Shown: positions 26,475-35,625, counted from the first letter of the stretch. The stretch is 64,000 nucleotides of DNA from Oxydemutator sp963693105 (GCA_963693105.1 OY843752.1:1674001-1738000); one strand, 5' to 3'. Notes: generated by a model from the letters alone, not told the origin. Numbers and translations: made by a program.

Positions 26475-27398
26475 ATGACACTGGTTCGCTATCTGCAGGA
26501 ATTTCACCGCCGCAACGGCGCCGGCCTGTCCGTGTTTCTGCTGGCCGTGGTCGGCTTCTGGATCGGGTTCATGATCGTCCTGCCGCAGTTGTTCATGGTT
26601 GATTTCTCGTTTCGCGCCAACGTACCGCCGCCGAAGTGGGGCACGCCGGAGCACTACTATACGCTGGAGCACTATCGCTACATGGTGTACGGCGGCGGCG
26701 AAGATTCGTTCAACATCATTGACCTGCAGGTGTTCTTCAAGACCATCGCGGCGGCGATTTTTGTCACCTTGTTTGACGCGGCGCTGTGCTACCCCATCGC
26801 CTATTACCTGGCGCAGGTCGCGCGCGGCGGCTGGGCGCGGCTGATGGTGCTGGCGCTGATTGTGCCGTTCTGGGTCAACGAAATCCTGCGCGCCTTCGCA
26901 TTCCACATCCTCTTCGGCGCAAGCGGCGTGCTCAACAAGAGCCTGATGGCCCTCGGCATCCTCGACCAACCCTACGACTTCGTGCGCGAAAACATCGCCC
27001 TCTACGCCGGCCTCGGCTACGCCTTCATCCTGCTGATGATATTCCCCATCTACAACGCCATCGAAAGCCTCGACAAAAACCAGATCGAGGCGGCGCGCGA
27101 CCTCGGCGCGCCGTGGTGGCGCATACACTGGCGCGTGGTCATCCCCTTTGCCAAGCCCGGCATCACCTCCGGCTGCACCATGGTGTTCATGCTCACCGCC
27201 GGCGCCCTCGCCGCGCCGCAGATACTCGGCGGGCCGAGCAGCCTGTGGTTCACCCAGATTATCTACCAGGCCTTCAACCAGGCCGGCAACTGGTCGCGCG
27301 GCTCGGCGTACGCGATTATTCTGCTGATCTCCTGCATCGTCCTGGTGCTGCTGCTGATGAGAGCGTTCAAGGTGCGCCTCGGAGAAATCACGCGGTGA
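26475..27398 (+). CDS. ABC transporter permease, PotB-like
   Basis: First membrane subunit. The 307-residue protein has about six transmembrane segments and the cytoplasmic EAA loop EAARDLGAPWWRIHWRVVIP at about residues 210-229, which docks on the ATPase. FHILFGASGVLNKSL and the large first periplasmic loop (residues 45-85) are like PotB. Its stop codon overlaps the GTG start of the next permease (GTGA). Confidence 0.9.
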   Translation: MTLVRYLQEFHRRNGAGLSVFLLAVVGFWIGFMIVLPQLFMVDFSFRANVPPPKWGTPEHYYTLEHYRYMVYGGGEDSFNIIDLQVFFKTIAAAIFVTLFDAALCYPIAYYLAQVARGGWARLMVLALIVPFWVNEILRAFAFHILFGASGVLNKSLMALGILDQPYDFVRENIALYAGLGYAFILLMIFPIYNAIESLDKNQIEAARDLGAPWWRIHWRVVIPFAKPGITSGCTMVFMLTAGALAAPQILGGPSSLWFTQIIYQAFNQAGNWSRGSAYAIILLISCIVLVLLLMRAFKVRLGEITR

Positions 27399-28612
27399 TC
27401 GCGGCGCTGAGGGCGACCGTCGTGCACGGCGGTCTTGCGGCCCGCGTCGGTCTGGCGTTGTTCGGCGCCTGCTTTTTCGTCTATCTGTTCGGGCCGCTGG
27501 TGCTGATGGGCGTGACCGCGTTCAACAGTTCCGCCTTCCCGCGGGTGTCGCCGTGGGAGTGTTTTTCGGTGGAATGGTTCGAGGTGCTGGCCAACGACAA
27601 AACCCTGGTGGAGGGGCTGCGCAACAGCATTTTCATCGGCCTCGGCGTGGTCGCGCTGGCGGTGCCCACCGGCCTCGCCGGCGCGCTGATGCTGATGCAG
27701 GTCGGCGAGCGCGTGCGCCCGTGGTACTACACCGTGGTCATCTCCCCCATCCTGATTCCCGGCGTGGTGCTGGGCATTTCGACGCTGGTGTTCTGGGACC
27801 GCATCGGCGCCATGTTCAACGCCGGCCACGAAAGCTTTTTCTACGACGGCCTCTTTCTGACCATCGTCGGCCAGGCGACTTTCATCTCCGCCTACAGTAT
27901 GCTGGTGTTCATCTCGCGCCTGCAACGTTTCGACCCGGCGCTGGAGGAGGCGGCGCTGGACCTCGGCGCAAGCCACGTGCAGACTTTCCGTAAAATCCTG
28001 CTGCCGTTTCTCAAACCCGCCATCGCCTCCGCCGCGGTACTCGCGTTTCTCGCCTCGTTCGAGAACTACAACACCACCGTCTTCACCATCGTCTCCGAAA
28101 GCACCCTGACCACGGTGCTGGCCGGCAAGGTTCGCTACGGCATCAACCCTTCCATCAGCGCGCTGGCGGTGATTGTCGTCGCCGCCACGCTGTTTTGCGC
28201 GGCGGTGTTCGAGGTCATCAAACGGCGCGAGCAGAAAGCCGCCGCCGAGTCGGACAAAATCGCGCGCGGCAAGATCAGCTCCCACACGCGCAAAAAACCG
28301 CTGTTGCTGGAGCCGGCGCTGTTGCTGATTCTGGCCGTGTTCGTCGCCGGCCTCGGCACCGCCTGGTTCGCCGGCACCGTCGGCCTTGAGGAATGCAAGG
28401 CCGCGGTCCGCGAGGAAAAACGAATCAACGCCGGCGAGCGCGTGCGCACCTTTCAACAGCGGCGCATGTTTGAGCGCGCCGCCCCCGGCGGCGCCGACAA
28501 CGCACCCGCCGCCCCGCAAACACCGGCAGACGGAAAGCCGGCGAACGGCAACGGCGTTTTCCGGGACCTTTTCGCGCCGCAAAATCCGGAAAACAGCGGC
28601 GGCGGACGCTAG
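27395..28612 (+). CDS. ABC transporter permease, PotC-like, with an unusual C-terminal extension
   Basis: Second membrane subunit. The start is the GTG at 27395 that overlaps the preceding stop; this gives 405 residues. Residues 1-275 are a normal PotC-like permease with the EAA loop EEAALDLGASHVQTFRKILLP. A further ~130 residues follow, where typical PotC proteins (about 260 residues) stop. The extension is basic and hydrophilic, then contains one more hydrophobic helix (LLLEPALLLILAVFVAGLG) and ends with a Pro/Gly/Asn-rich tail. No frameshift is needed, so the extension is a real part of the frame. Its role is unknown. Confidence 0.88.
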   Translation: MIAALRATVVHGGLAARVGLALFGACFFVYLFGPLVLMGVTAFNSSAFPRVSPWECFSVEWFEVLANDKTLVEGLRNSIFIGLGVVALAVPTGLAGALMLMQVGERVRPWYYTVVISPILIPGVVLGISTLVFWDRIGAMFNAGHESFFYDGLFLTIVGQATFISAYSMLVFISRLQRFDPALEEAALDLGASHVQTFRKILLPFLKPAIASAAVLAFLASFENYNTTVFTIVSESTLTTVLAGKVRYGINPSISALAVIVVAATLFCAAVFEVIKRREQKAAAESDKIARGKISSHTRKKPLLLEPALLLILAVFVAGLGTAWFAGTVGLEECKAAVREEKRINAGERVRTFQQRRMFERAAPGGADNAPAAPQTPADGKPANGNGVFRDLFAPQNPENSGGGR

Positions 28613-28703
28613 GCGCAACCACAACGGCGCATCGCGGCAAGCCGCTGAATCGTTGCTGCACCGCGCCCGCGGGGCTGTTTCGCCCGCCCTGCCGACAATT
28701 TGT

Positions 28704-28709
28704 TAAAAT
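28704..28709 (+). promoter_or_regulatory. Possible -10 box of ppc
   Basis: TAAAAT within TTTGTTAAAATAACG lies 24 bp before the ppc ATG. No convincing -35 is present. Confidence 0.3.
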
Positions 28710-28733
28710 AACGCCCTGCCACTCCATATCACC

Positions 28734-31568
28734 ATGCGACCGGAACAAATCAAAGCCGATCGCCGCTTGCGTACGCGCGTCAAACTGTTGGGAAGCCTGC
28801 TGGGCGATGTCATCAAGGAACAAAGCGGCGAACACGTTTACAACGCTGTCGAGAGACTGCGCCGCGGGTTTGTCTCGCTCGAAAAAGAGGACAACCGCAA
28901 AAAGCGCGACCGCCTGCTGAGCTACATCGCCGGCCTCGATCTGGACACGGTGAACTGGGTCATTCGGGCTTTCTCGATGTATTTCAACCTGGTCAACGTG
29001 GCCGAGGAAATCTCCCGCCACCACCGCTTCAGCCAGGCCGCGCTCAACCCCGGACAGGACGTGCGCGGCGGCTCGCTCGAGGGCGCGCTGGCGTTGTTGA
29101 AGAAGAACGGAATCACCGGTGAAGAATTGCAGACGCTGCTGAACCGGCTGCGCTATATCCCGGTGTTCACGGCGCACCCGACCGAAGCCAAGCGGCGCAC
29201 CATCATGCAGTTGCTCGACCGCATTATGAACACCGTGTGCGAACTCGAAGACCAGCGCGACAGGGCGTCAAAAGACATCGTCATCGAGAAGTTGAAGAGG
29301 CAAATACAAATCCTCTGGAAAACCGACGAGATGCGGCTGAACAAGCCGAAGGTCGAGACCGAGGTCGGCAACGGCCTCTATTACTTCAAGGCATCGCTGT
29401 TCGAGGCGGTGCCGCAAACCTACCGCAACCTGGAGGAAGCCGCCGCCCGCATCTACCCGGACGATTCCATCACGCTGCCGAGTTTCATCCGTTTCGGCTC
29501 GTGGATTGGCGGCGACCGCGACGGCAACCCCTACGTGACGCCCGCAGTCACGCGCAAGACGGTGCGGATGCAGGCGGCGGCGGTGATCGCCGAATACACC
29601 CGGCGCCTCGACGAGCTCATCGGCATCCTGGCCTACTCGAACAATCTGGTCGAGGTCTCCGAGAACTTCATCCTGCTGCAACAGCGCGACCGTCCGATTG
29701 CGCGCCTGGCTTTCGAGGACGCCACGAACGACTTTACCAAGGAGCCGTACCGCCAGAAAATCTCGGTCATGCGATACCGGCTGTGCAGGACGCTCGAACG
29801 CATCCAGGCGGGCGAGAATGACAAAGCGGCCGCCGAAAACCACGCCTACCGCAGCGTGCACGAATTCCTCGACGACCTGCGCTCGATAGACGAATCGCTG
29901 CGCCACCACGGAGACGACTGCGTCGCCGACGCCGAACTGAAAGACTTGATTCGCCTGACCGAGACTTTCGGCTTCCACCTGGCGCGGCTTGACGTGCGCG
30001 AAGTATCCACCCGGCACGCGCAGGCCGTCGCTGAAATCGCGCGCCAGTGGGGCTGCGACGACTACGCCGGCCTGTCGGACGACGAACGCGCCGCCTTTCT
30101 GACCGAAAAACTGCAAGCGCCGTCGCTGCCGCCGCTCGACGAAGAAAAACTCGGCGACGAGGCGCGGCGCATCATCGAGGTCTTTCACTGCATCTCGCAA
30201 ATCCACCGCGAAATCGGCCGCAACGCAGTCGGCCACTACGTCATCTCGATGACGCGCAACGCAAACGATGTGCTTGAAGTCATGCTGCTCGGCAAACTCG
30301 CCGGGCTTATCGGCCTCGGCACCGACGTATTCTGCCACCTGCAACCGACGCCGCTGTTCGAGACCATAGAGGACCTCACCGGCGTCCGGCAGACGCTGGA
30401 AGACCTGTTCACCAATCCCGCCTACAAGACGCTGCTGGCGGCGTCCGACAACCTGCAGGAAATCATGCTCGGCTATTCCGACTCGTGCAAGGACGGCGGC
30501 ATCCTGGCGTCCACCTGGGGACTGTACCAGGCGCAAAAAAGCATCACCAGCCTGGCGGTCAAGCACAATGTGGTGTGCCGCCTGTTCCACGGACGCGGCG
30601 GCACGGTCGGACGCGGCGGCGGCCCGACTTACCGGGCCATTACGTCGCAGCCGCCCGGCACGGTGCACGGCCAGATCAAGATTACCGAGCAAGGCGAGGT
30701 GCTTTCCTTCAAGTACAGCCGCAGGGAAACCGCGAGTTACCAGCTCTCGACCTCCATCTCCGGGCTGCTCGAAGCCAGCCAGCACCTGGCGATGACGCAC
30801 CGCCTGGACCTGAAGTCGAAGCCCAAGGACGAGCAGGAGAATCTCGAAATCATGGCCGAACTCGCGCGTCTCGGCGAAAACAGTTACCGCGAGTTGATTG
30901 ACGAGACCGACGGCCTGCTCGACTACTTCTACGAAGCCACGCCGGTGACCGAGATCGGCGAGATGAGTATTGGCTCGCGCCCGACGCACCGCCGCGGCGG
31001 CGACCGCTCGCGCCAGTCCATCCGTGCAATCCCGTGGGTGTTCGGCTGGTCGCTGTCGCGCCACACGCTGCCCGCGTGGTACGGCCTGGGCACGACGCTT
31101 GAAAACTACGCCGCCGCCGCACCCGGCAACTTCGACAAACTGCAATCGCTCTACGACCACTGGCCGTTCTTTCACAATCTGCTGGAGAACGTGCAGATGG
31201 CGCTGTCGAAGGCCAACATGTCAACCGCGCGCGAATACGCCGACCTGTGCAGCGACCGCGAAACGGCCACCGTGATTTACCGCCGGATTGAGGCCGAGTA
31301 CCACAAGACGGTCGCCTGCATCCTCAAAATCAGCCGCTGCAAGCAACTGCTCGCACACCAGGGAACGCTGATGCTGTCGCTGCATAGACGCAACCCGTAC
31401 CTCGACCCGCTCAACCACATACAGTTGTCGCTGATCCGGCGCTACCGCCCGCTTTATCTGAGACAGCGGGCGGCGGACGAAGACACCGCGCCGATGGAAA
31501 ACGAGTCCCTTGCCCTGGTATTGCGCTCCATCAGCGCCATCGCCACCGGAATGAGAAACACCGGCTGA
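28734..31568 (+). CDS. ppc: Phosphoenolpyruvate carboxylase
   Basis: Anaplerotic enzyme that adds bicarbonate to phosphoenolpyruvate to give oxaloacetate. In 944 residues it has the first catalytic signature VFTAHPTEAKRR (His148), the second, GYSDSCKDGGILASTW, and the glycine-rich loop FHGRGGTVGRGGGP, and it ends in the invariant C-terminal Asn-Thr-Gly with RNTG. The protein is complete. Its last 46 codons are also present, as a remnant, 840 bp downstream. Confidence 0.97.
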   Translation: MRPEQIKADRRLRTRVKLLGSLLGDVIKEQSGEHVYNAVERLRRGFVSLEKEDNRKKRDRLLSYIAGLDLDTVNWVIRAFSMYFNLVNVAEEISRHHRFSQAALNPGQDVRGGSLEGALALLKKNGITGEELQTLLNRLRYIPVFTAHPTEAKRRTIMQLLDRIMNTVCELEDQRDRASKDIVIEKLKRQIQILWKTDEMRLNKPKVETEVGNGLYYFKASLFEAVPQTYRNLEEAAARIYPDDSITLPSFIRFGSWIGGDRDGNPYVTPAVTRKTVRMQAAAVIAEYTRRLDELIGILAYSNNLVEVSENFILLQQRDRPIARLAFEDATNDFTKEPYRQKISVMRYRLCRTLERIQAGENDKAAAENHAYRSVHEFLDDLRSIDESLRHHGDDCVADAELKDLIRLTETFGFHLARLDVREVSTRHAQAVAEIARQWGCDDYAGLSDDERAAFLTEKLQAPSLPPLDEEKLGDEARRIIEVFHCISQIHREIGRNAVGHYVISMTRNANDVLEVMLLGKLAGLIGLGTDVFCHLQPTPLFETIEDLTGVRQTLEDLFTNPAYKTLLAASDNLQEIMLGYSDSCKDGGILASTWGLYQAQKSITSLAVKHNVVCRLFHGRGGTVGRGGGPTYRAITSQPPGTVHGQIKITEQGEVLSFKYSRRETASYQLSTSISGLLEASQHLAMTHRLDLKSKPKDEQENLEIMAELARLGENSYRELIDETDGLLDYFYEATPVTEIGEMSIGSRPTHRRGGDRSRQSIRAIPWVFGWSLSRHTLPAWYGLGTTLENYAAAAPGNFDKLQSLYDHWPFFHNLLENVQMALSKANMSTAREYADLCSDRETATVIYRRIEAEYHKTVACILKISRCKQLLAHQGTLMLSLHRRNPYLDPLNHIQLSLIRRYRPLYLRQRAADEDTAPMENESLALVLRSISAIATGMRNTG

Positions 31569-32266
31569 TTCTTCGTCACTTCATGTAGTGGAGGATGCCG
31601 AACACAACGGCGGACATCAGCCCTGAGAAACCGAAAAGAACCCCGACAAAATACTGTATGGTTTTTCTGTGAGATTCCTCAATTTTGGTGACGATGTCGG
31701 CGCGCAGGTCGGCGATGTCCCCCTTCAATTCGGCGCGCAGGTCGGCGATGTCCCCTTTCAATTCGGCGCGCAGTTCGGAAAATCCGGTGTTCATGTCACC
31801 GCGCAGCCTGACAAACTCGGTTTCCACTTCGGCAAACCGGGTGTCCATCCGGGCGTTTATTTCAAACATCGCCTCCCTGAATTCACCTTGAGTGACCGGG
31901 GTGTCGCGATCCAGCGACTCCGGCAACGACTTATACGCCGGCGCTGGCGGTTCACGGACTTCCATTTTCGGTTTGTCGTCCGCTGGTTTTTTCTCTTTGC
32001 GTTTGTCAGTCATTTCCATCTCCATAAAATCGGCTGGTTGAAAACCGATTTATAGACTCCCCGCACGGCGACAGGCCGGATTCCGGACCAGCGGTAGCGT
32101 ATGGCCGACGAATGACGAAATGTGAGTTGTGGCGCGCCTTTCATAACCGGATTATAGACACGGCCCGGCGATTCAATCCAGCCGAAAATTCCAATGGCCG
32201 GGCGGAAAAATGGCAAGACTGCGAAATAGCAGAGAATTGTTTCCGACGAACGGCAGGGAAATTCTC
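31427..32266. repeat. Tandem duplication, first copy (840 bp): ppc 3' end plus coiled-coil gene
   Basis: Runs from GTCGCTGATCCGG inside ppc to AATTCTC upstream of the coiled-coil gene. The second copy starts at the very next base (32267) with the same sequence, so the two are head to tail with no spacer. Outside the internal repeat expansion the copies differ at only a few positions. Confidence 0.93.
31576..32013 (-). CDS. Small coiled-coil protein with a C-terminal membrane anchor, copy 1
   Basis: Unrecognised family. From the ATG at 32013 it has 145 residues; two more in-frame ATGs lie 2 and 4 codons upstream, but GGAG sits six bases before the chosen one. The N-terminus is charged and Pro-rich, residues 40-75 look like an amphipathic helix (FEINARMDTRFAEVETEF), then come two hendecad units of the type LKGDIADLRAE, the segment IVTKIEESHRKTIQYF, and one transmembrane helix (VGVLFGFSGLMSAVVFGIL). 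The layout resembles DUF1640/CCDC90-like coiled-coil anchors, but I cannot confirm that. The gene is convergent with ppc and has a longer paralog next to it. Confidence 0.75.
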   Translation of the reverse strand: MTDKRKEKKPADDKPKMEVREPPAPAYKSLPESLDRDTPVTQGEFREAMFEINARMDTRFAEVETEFVRLRGDMNTGFSELRAELKGDIADLRAELKGDIADLRADIVTKIEESHRKTIQYFVGVLFGFSGLMSAVVFGILHYMK

Positions 32267-32415
32267 GTCGCTGATCCGGCGCTACCGCCCGCTCTGCCTG
32301 AGACAGCGGGCGGCGGACGAAGACACCGCGCCGATGGAAAACGAGTCCCTTGCCCTGGTATTGCGCTCCATCAGCGCCATCGCCACCGGAATGAGAAACA
32401 CCGGCTGATTCTTCG
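32014..32415. other. Gene-free stretch between the two coiled-coil genes
   Basis: About 400 bp. It holds the upstream region of copy 1 (to 32266) and then the duplicated 3' end of ppc (32267-32408). The upstream region is repeated almost unchanged at 33172-33424, so it presumably carries the promoter of both coiled-coil genes. I see no clear promoter hexamers and no other gene. Confidence 0.6.
32267..32408 (+). pseudogene. Duplicated 3' end of ppc (46 codons and stop)
   Basis: The sequence encodes the last part of phosphoenolpyruvate carboxylase, from about SLIRRYRPL to the terminal RNTG and its stop, with a YL to CL change. It has no start or active site and cannot be functional as an enzyme. 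It is the left end of the second copy of the tandem duplication. Confidence 0.93.
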
Positions 32416-33171
32416 TCACTTCATGTAGTGGAGGATGCCGAACACAACGGCGGACATCAGTCCTGAGAAACCGAAAAGAATCCCGACAAAATACTGTATG
32501 GTTTTTCTGTGAGATTCCTCAATTTTGGTGACGATGTCACCACGCAGTTTGATTATCTCACCTTGCAGTCCGCCGATGTCCCCCTTCAATTCGTCGCGCA
32601 GTCCGGCAATGCCCTCATTCAATTCGTCGCGCAGTCCGGCGATGTCCCCCTTCAATTCGTCGCGCAGTCCGACAATGTCCCCTTTCAATTCGTCGCGCAG
32701 TCCGACAATGTCCCCTTTCAATTCGGCGCGCAGTCCGGCAATGTCCCCTTTCAATTCGTCGCGCAGTCCGACAATGTCCCCCTTCAATTCGTCGCGCAGT
32801 CCGGCAATGTCCCCCTTCAATTCGTCGCGCAGTCCGGCGATGTCCCCCTTCAATTCGTCGCGCAGTCCGGCAATGTCCCCCTTCAATTCGTCGCGCAGGT
32901 CGGCGATGTCCCCTTTCAATCCGCCGCGCAGGTCGGAAAATCCGGTGTTCATGTCACCGCGTAGCTTGGCAAACTCGGTTTTCACTTCGGCAAACCGGGT
33001 GTCCATCCGGGCGTTTATTTCAAACGTCGCCTCCCTGAATTCACCTTGAGTGACCGGGGTGTCGCGATCCAGCGACTCCGGCAACGGCTTATACGCCGGC
33101 GCCGGCGGTTCACGGACTTCCATTTTCGGTTTGTCGTCCGCTGGTTTTTTCTCTTTGCGTTCGTCAGTCAT
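32416..33171 (-). CDS. Small coiled-coil protein with a C-terminal membrane anchor, copy 2 (expanded)
   Basis: Paralog of the gene at 31576-32013, 251 residues from the ATG at 33171, which is preceded by GGAG at six bases. N-terminus and membrane anchor are nearly the same as in copy 1. Between them the hendecad block has grown from two to eleven units of the type LKGDIAGLRDE. An 11-residue period favours a slightly right-handed coiled coil, and about 121 residues of helix would reach roughly 18 nm. The short insert IIKLRGD before the anchor is also specific to this copy. Family and function are unknown. Confidence 0.75.
   Translation of the reverse strand: MTDERKEKKPADDKPKMEVREPPAPAYKPLPESLDRDTPVTQGEFREATFEINARMDTRFAEVKTEFAKLRGDMNTGFSDLRGGLKGDIADLRDELKGDIAGLRDELKGDIAGLRDELKGDIAGLRDELKGDIVGLRDELKGDIAGLRAELKGDIVGLRDELKGDIVGLRDELKGDIAGLRDELNEGIAGLRDELKGDIGGLQGEIIKLRGDIVTKIEESHRKTIQYFVGILFGFSGLMSAVVFGILHYMK
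32557..32919 (-). repeat. 33-bp tandem repeat, eleven units
   Basis: Eleven direct, gapless 33-bp units encode the 11-residue repeat LKGDI(A/V)GLRDE. Most differ by one to three bases. The array is coding and has no spacers, so it is not a CRISPR array. Confidence 0.95.
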
Positions 33172-33522
33172 TTTCATCTCCATAAAATCGGTTGGCTGAA
33201 AACCGATTTATAGACTCCCCGCACGGCGGCAGGTCGGATTCCGGACCAGCGGTAGCGCATGGCCGACGAATGACGAAATGTGAGTTGTGGCGCGCCTTTC
33301 ATAACCGGATTATAGACACGGCCCGGCGATTCAATCCAGCCGAAAATTCCAATTGCCGGGCGGAAAAATGGCAAGACTGCGAAATAGCAGAGAATTGTTT
33401 CCGACGAACGGCAGGGAAATTCTCAGGGAATTCTGTGTGCTTTATTCATTGCGCGGCGGCTGCACAAAAATAAACAACCGGGTTCTCTGGCGGACAATGA
33501 ACGCGGCCCGGCGCCGCGCGAT
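33172..33522. other. Gene-free stretch between coiled-coil copy 2 and panD
   Basis: About 350 bp. To 33424 it repeats the upstream region of coiled-coil copy 1; the last ~98 bp are unique. Near the panD stop there is a perfect 6-bp stem CGCGGC/GCCGCG with a 5-base loop at 33502-33518, five bases after the panD stop. It has no T-run behind it on the minus strand, so a terminator role is doubtful. I see no gene. Confidence 0.5.
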
Positions 33523-33906
33523 TCAGTTCGAGGAGACCGGCCTCAGTCCGTGCCGCGGATTGTTGTGCTCGTCGAGATAAACCAGCACCGGCTCATGCGT
33601 CTGCACCTGTTCCGGCGACAACACCGCGTAGGCGCAAACAATGACCGCATCGCCGGGCACGCCGCGGCGCGCGGCAGCGCCGTTCAGCGACAGTATGCGG
33701 CTGCCGCGCCCGGCGGCAATCGCATAGGTGGTCAGGCGCTCGCCATTCGACAGGTTGTAAATTTCAATCTGCTCGTATTCGCGGATTTGGGCAAGATCGA
33801 GCAACTCGCGGTCAATCGCGCACGAGCCGTCGTAGTCCAGCCGCGCGTGGGTCACCCGCGCACAATGCAGTTTTGATTTAAGAAAAATAGCGCCGAAAGA
33901 GTTCAT
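33523..33906 (-). CDS. panD: Aspartate 1-decarboxylase (proenzyme)
   Basis: Makes beta-alanine for pantothenate. The 127-residue proenzyme has KLHCARVTHARLDYDGSCAID; self-cleavage occurs between Gly27 and Ser28, which becomes the pyruvoyl group. The segment NGAAARRGVPGDAVIVCAYA is also typical. The N-terminus MNSFGAIFLKS is slightly unusual against the common MIRTMLQGK, but the spacing to the cleavage site is within range. It lies 82 bp downstream of panC on the same strand. Confidence 0.96.
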   Translation of the reverse strand: MNSFGAIFLKSKLHCARVTHARLDYDGSCAIDRELLDLAQIREYEQIEIYNLSNGERLTTYAIAAGRGSRILSLNGAAARRGVPGDAVIVCAYAVLSPEQVQTHEPVLVYLDEHNNPRHGLRPVSSN

Positions 33907-33988
33907 GTTCGCAAAACCGGCCGGACATTAACGTGTCCGCCAGTCCCAATAAATCATAGCATATTCGAGCCGGCGCCGACGCCGCGGA

Positions 33989-34831
33989 TCAAACCCGGAT
34001 ATTGTCAATCAGCCGTGCCTGGCCCAGCCACGCCGCCGCCAGCAAGACGATGGGGCTGTCTCCCGGACCGGCCGTCTGCAAGGTGCCGGCCAGCCGCGCC
34101 TCGACGTACTCCGGACGCAACCCGGCTTCGCTCATCCGGCGCCGCGCGGCTTCGCCGAGCGCGGCGAAGTCATCCCCGCCATCGCGGATTTCTTCGGCGA
34201 GCCACTGCAAGGTGCGGTACAGCGCCGGCGCCTGCTCTCTCTGCCGCGGCGTCAGATACGCATTTCTTGAACTCAGCGCCAGCCCGTCGGCCTCGCGCAC
34301 GGTCGGCGCCGCGACGACTTCCGTCGCATGACCGAGGCGCGCGGCGAGGTCGCGCACGATGCACAGTTGCTGATAGTCCTTCTCGCCGAAGACGGCGGCG
34401 TCGGGACGGAAAACATCAAACAGCACGGCGACGATGACGGCGACGCCGTCAAAATGGCCGGGACGGTGCGCGCCGCACAGCCCGGCGGCGAGCGGCCCCG
34501 CCGTAATCCGGCGCATCGCGCTTGATTCGGGCGGGCAGATTTCCGGCGCCGACGGCACGAACGCCAGATCCGCGCCGTGCCGTTCCAGCAGGTGCAGGTC
34601 GCGCTCCGCGGTGCGCGGGTAGGCGTTGAAATCGGCCTCGCGGTCGAACTGCAACGGATTGACAAACACGCTGACGACGACCTTGCCTGCGGCCCGGTGC
34701 GCCGCCGACACCAGTTCCAGATGGCCGCGGTGCAGGTTGCCCATGGTCGGCACGAGCGCGATACGCTCGCCGTCCCGGCGCCATTGCCGCGCGCGCGTGC
34801 GCGCATCGGCGGCGGTTTCTGCCAGGTGCAT
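33989..34831 (-). CDS. panC: Pantothenate synthetase
   Basis: Joins pantoate and beta-alanine with ATP. From the ATG at 34831 the protein has 280 residues with the nucleotide-binding HxGH-like motif in PTMGNLHRGHLELV (His34, His37), FVNPLQFD, FGEKDYQQLCIVRDL and LSSRNAYL. The open frame continues 50 codons upstream inside panB and is rejected. The ATG shares one base with the panB stop (TGATG). Confidence 0.96.
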   Translation of the reverse strand: MHLAETAADARTRARQWRRDGERIALVPTMGNLHRGHLELVSAAHRAAGKVVVSVFVNPLQFDREADFNAYPRTAERDLHLLERHGADLAFVPSAPEICPPESSAMRRITAGPLAAGLCGAHRPGHFDGVAVIVAVLFDVFRPDAAVFGEKDYQQLCIVRDLAARLGHATEVVAAPTVREADGLALSSRNAYLTPRQREQAPALYRTLQWLAEEIRDGGDDFAALGEAARRRMSEAGLRPEYVEARLAGTLQTAGPGDSPIVLLAAAWLGQARLIDNIRV

Positions 34832-35625
34832 CAGGGAAAGGCGCGCGACTTGACGGCGCGCACGTAGGCCGCGAACGCCTCCTCGACGGAGCCGGCCTCG
34901 CGCAGAAAGTTCTTCGCGAATTTCGGGGGATGGTCGTTGACGCCGAGCACATCGTGCATGACGAGAATCTGGCCGTCGCAATGCGGGCCGGCGCCGATGC
35001 CGATCACCGGCACCGGCACCTCCCGCGTCAGACGCCGCGCCAGTTCATCCGGCACGTACTCGACCAGCACCATGTCGGCGCCGTGCTCAACACACTCCAC
35101 CGCCTGGCGCACGAGCGCGTCGGCCGCCGCCGGCTCCTCGCCCTGGCGGCGCAGGCCGCCAAGCTTATGCACCGACTGCGGCTTCAGACCAACATGGGCG
35201 CACACCGCGACACCCTGCCCGCCGAGCGCGGCGATGACCGCGCCGGCGCCTTCGGCGACCTCGAGTTTGACCATTTGCGCGCCGCCGTGCTGCATCAGGC
35301 GTTTGGCCCGGTCGAGCGCCTGCAGCGGCGACAGGCAGCTCATAAAGGGAAGGTCGGCGGCCAGCATCGCGCGCGTCAGCGCGGGCTGGACGCAGCGGCA
35401 GTGGTAGGCGACATCATCGGTGGACACCGCAATCGTCGTGTGCCGCCCCTGCACCACCATCCCCAGCGAGTCACCGACCAGCACCAGATCAACGCCGGCG
35501 CGGTCCATCGCGCGCGCGAACGACGCCTCGTAGGCGGTCAGACAGGCAATCGGCTCGCCCGCCTGCTTCATCCCGGCCAGAACGCGCAGCGTGCGGCGCA
35601 CATCGGTGTCGGTCATGGCAACCAT
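34831..35625 (-). CDS. panB: 3-methyl-2-oxobutanoate hydroxymethyltransferase
   Basis: First enzyme of pantoate synthesis, transferring a one-carbon unit from methylene-tetrahydrofolate. The 264-residue protein shows CLTAYEASFARAMDRAGVD, LVGDSLGMVVQG, the metal-binding Asp residues of this block, VKLEVAEGAG and VPVIGIGAGPHCDGQILV. The start at 35625 (MVAMTD) or three codons later are both possible. It is transcribed with panC and lies 24 bp after the folK fusion gene. Confidence 0.96.
   Translation of the reverse strand: MVAMTDTDVRRTLRVLAGMKQAGEPIACLTAYEASFARAMDRAGVDLVLVGDSLGMVVQGRHTTIAVSTDDVAYHCRCVQPALTRAMLAADLPFMSCLSPLQALDRAKRLMQHGGAQMVKLEVAEGAGAVIAALGGQGVAVCAHVGLKPQSVHKLGGLRRQGEEPAAADALVRQAVECVEHGADMVLVEYVPDELARRLTREVPVPVIGIGAGPHCDGQILVMHDVLGVNDHPPKFAKNFLREAGSVEEAFAAYVRAVKSRAFP

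Larger units (their letters stand above)
32267..33424. repeat. Tandem duplication, second copy (1158 bp)
   Basis: Second copy of the 840-bp unit, 318 bp longer. The extra length lies inside the coiled-coil gene and comes mostly from added 33-bp repeat units. The copy ends with AATTCTC at 33424, after which the sequence is unique. Confidence 0.93.

Noticed and set aside
26786..27394. Long upstream extension of the second permease frame
   Set aside because: It lies inside the first permease gene in another frame and is Arg/His-rich; the GTG overlapping the preceding stop is the natural start.
32557..32919. CRISPR-like array of 33-bp units
   Set aside because: Units are contiguous without spacers and encode an 11-residue coiled-coil repeat inside an open frame with a ribosome site.
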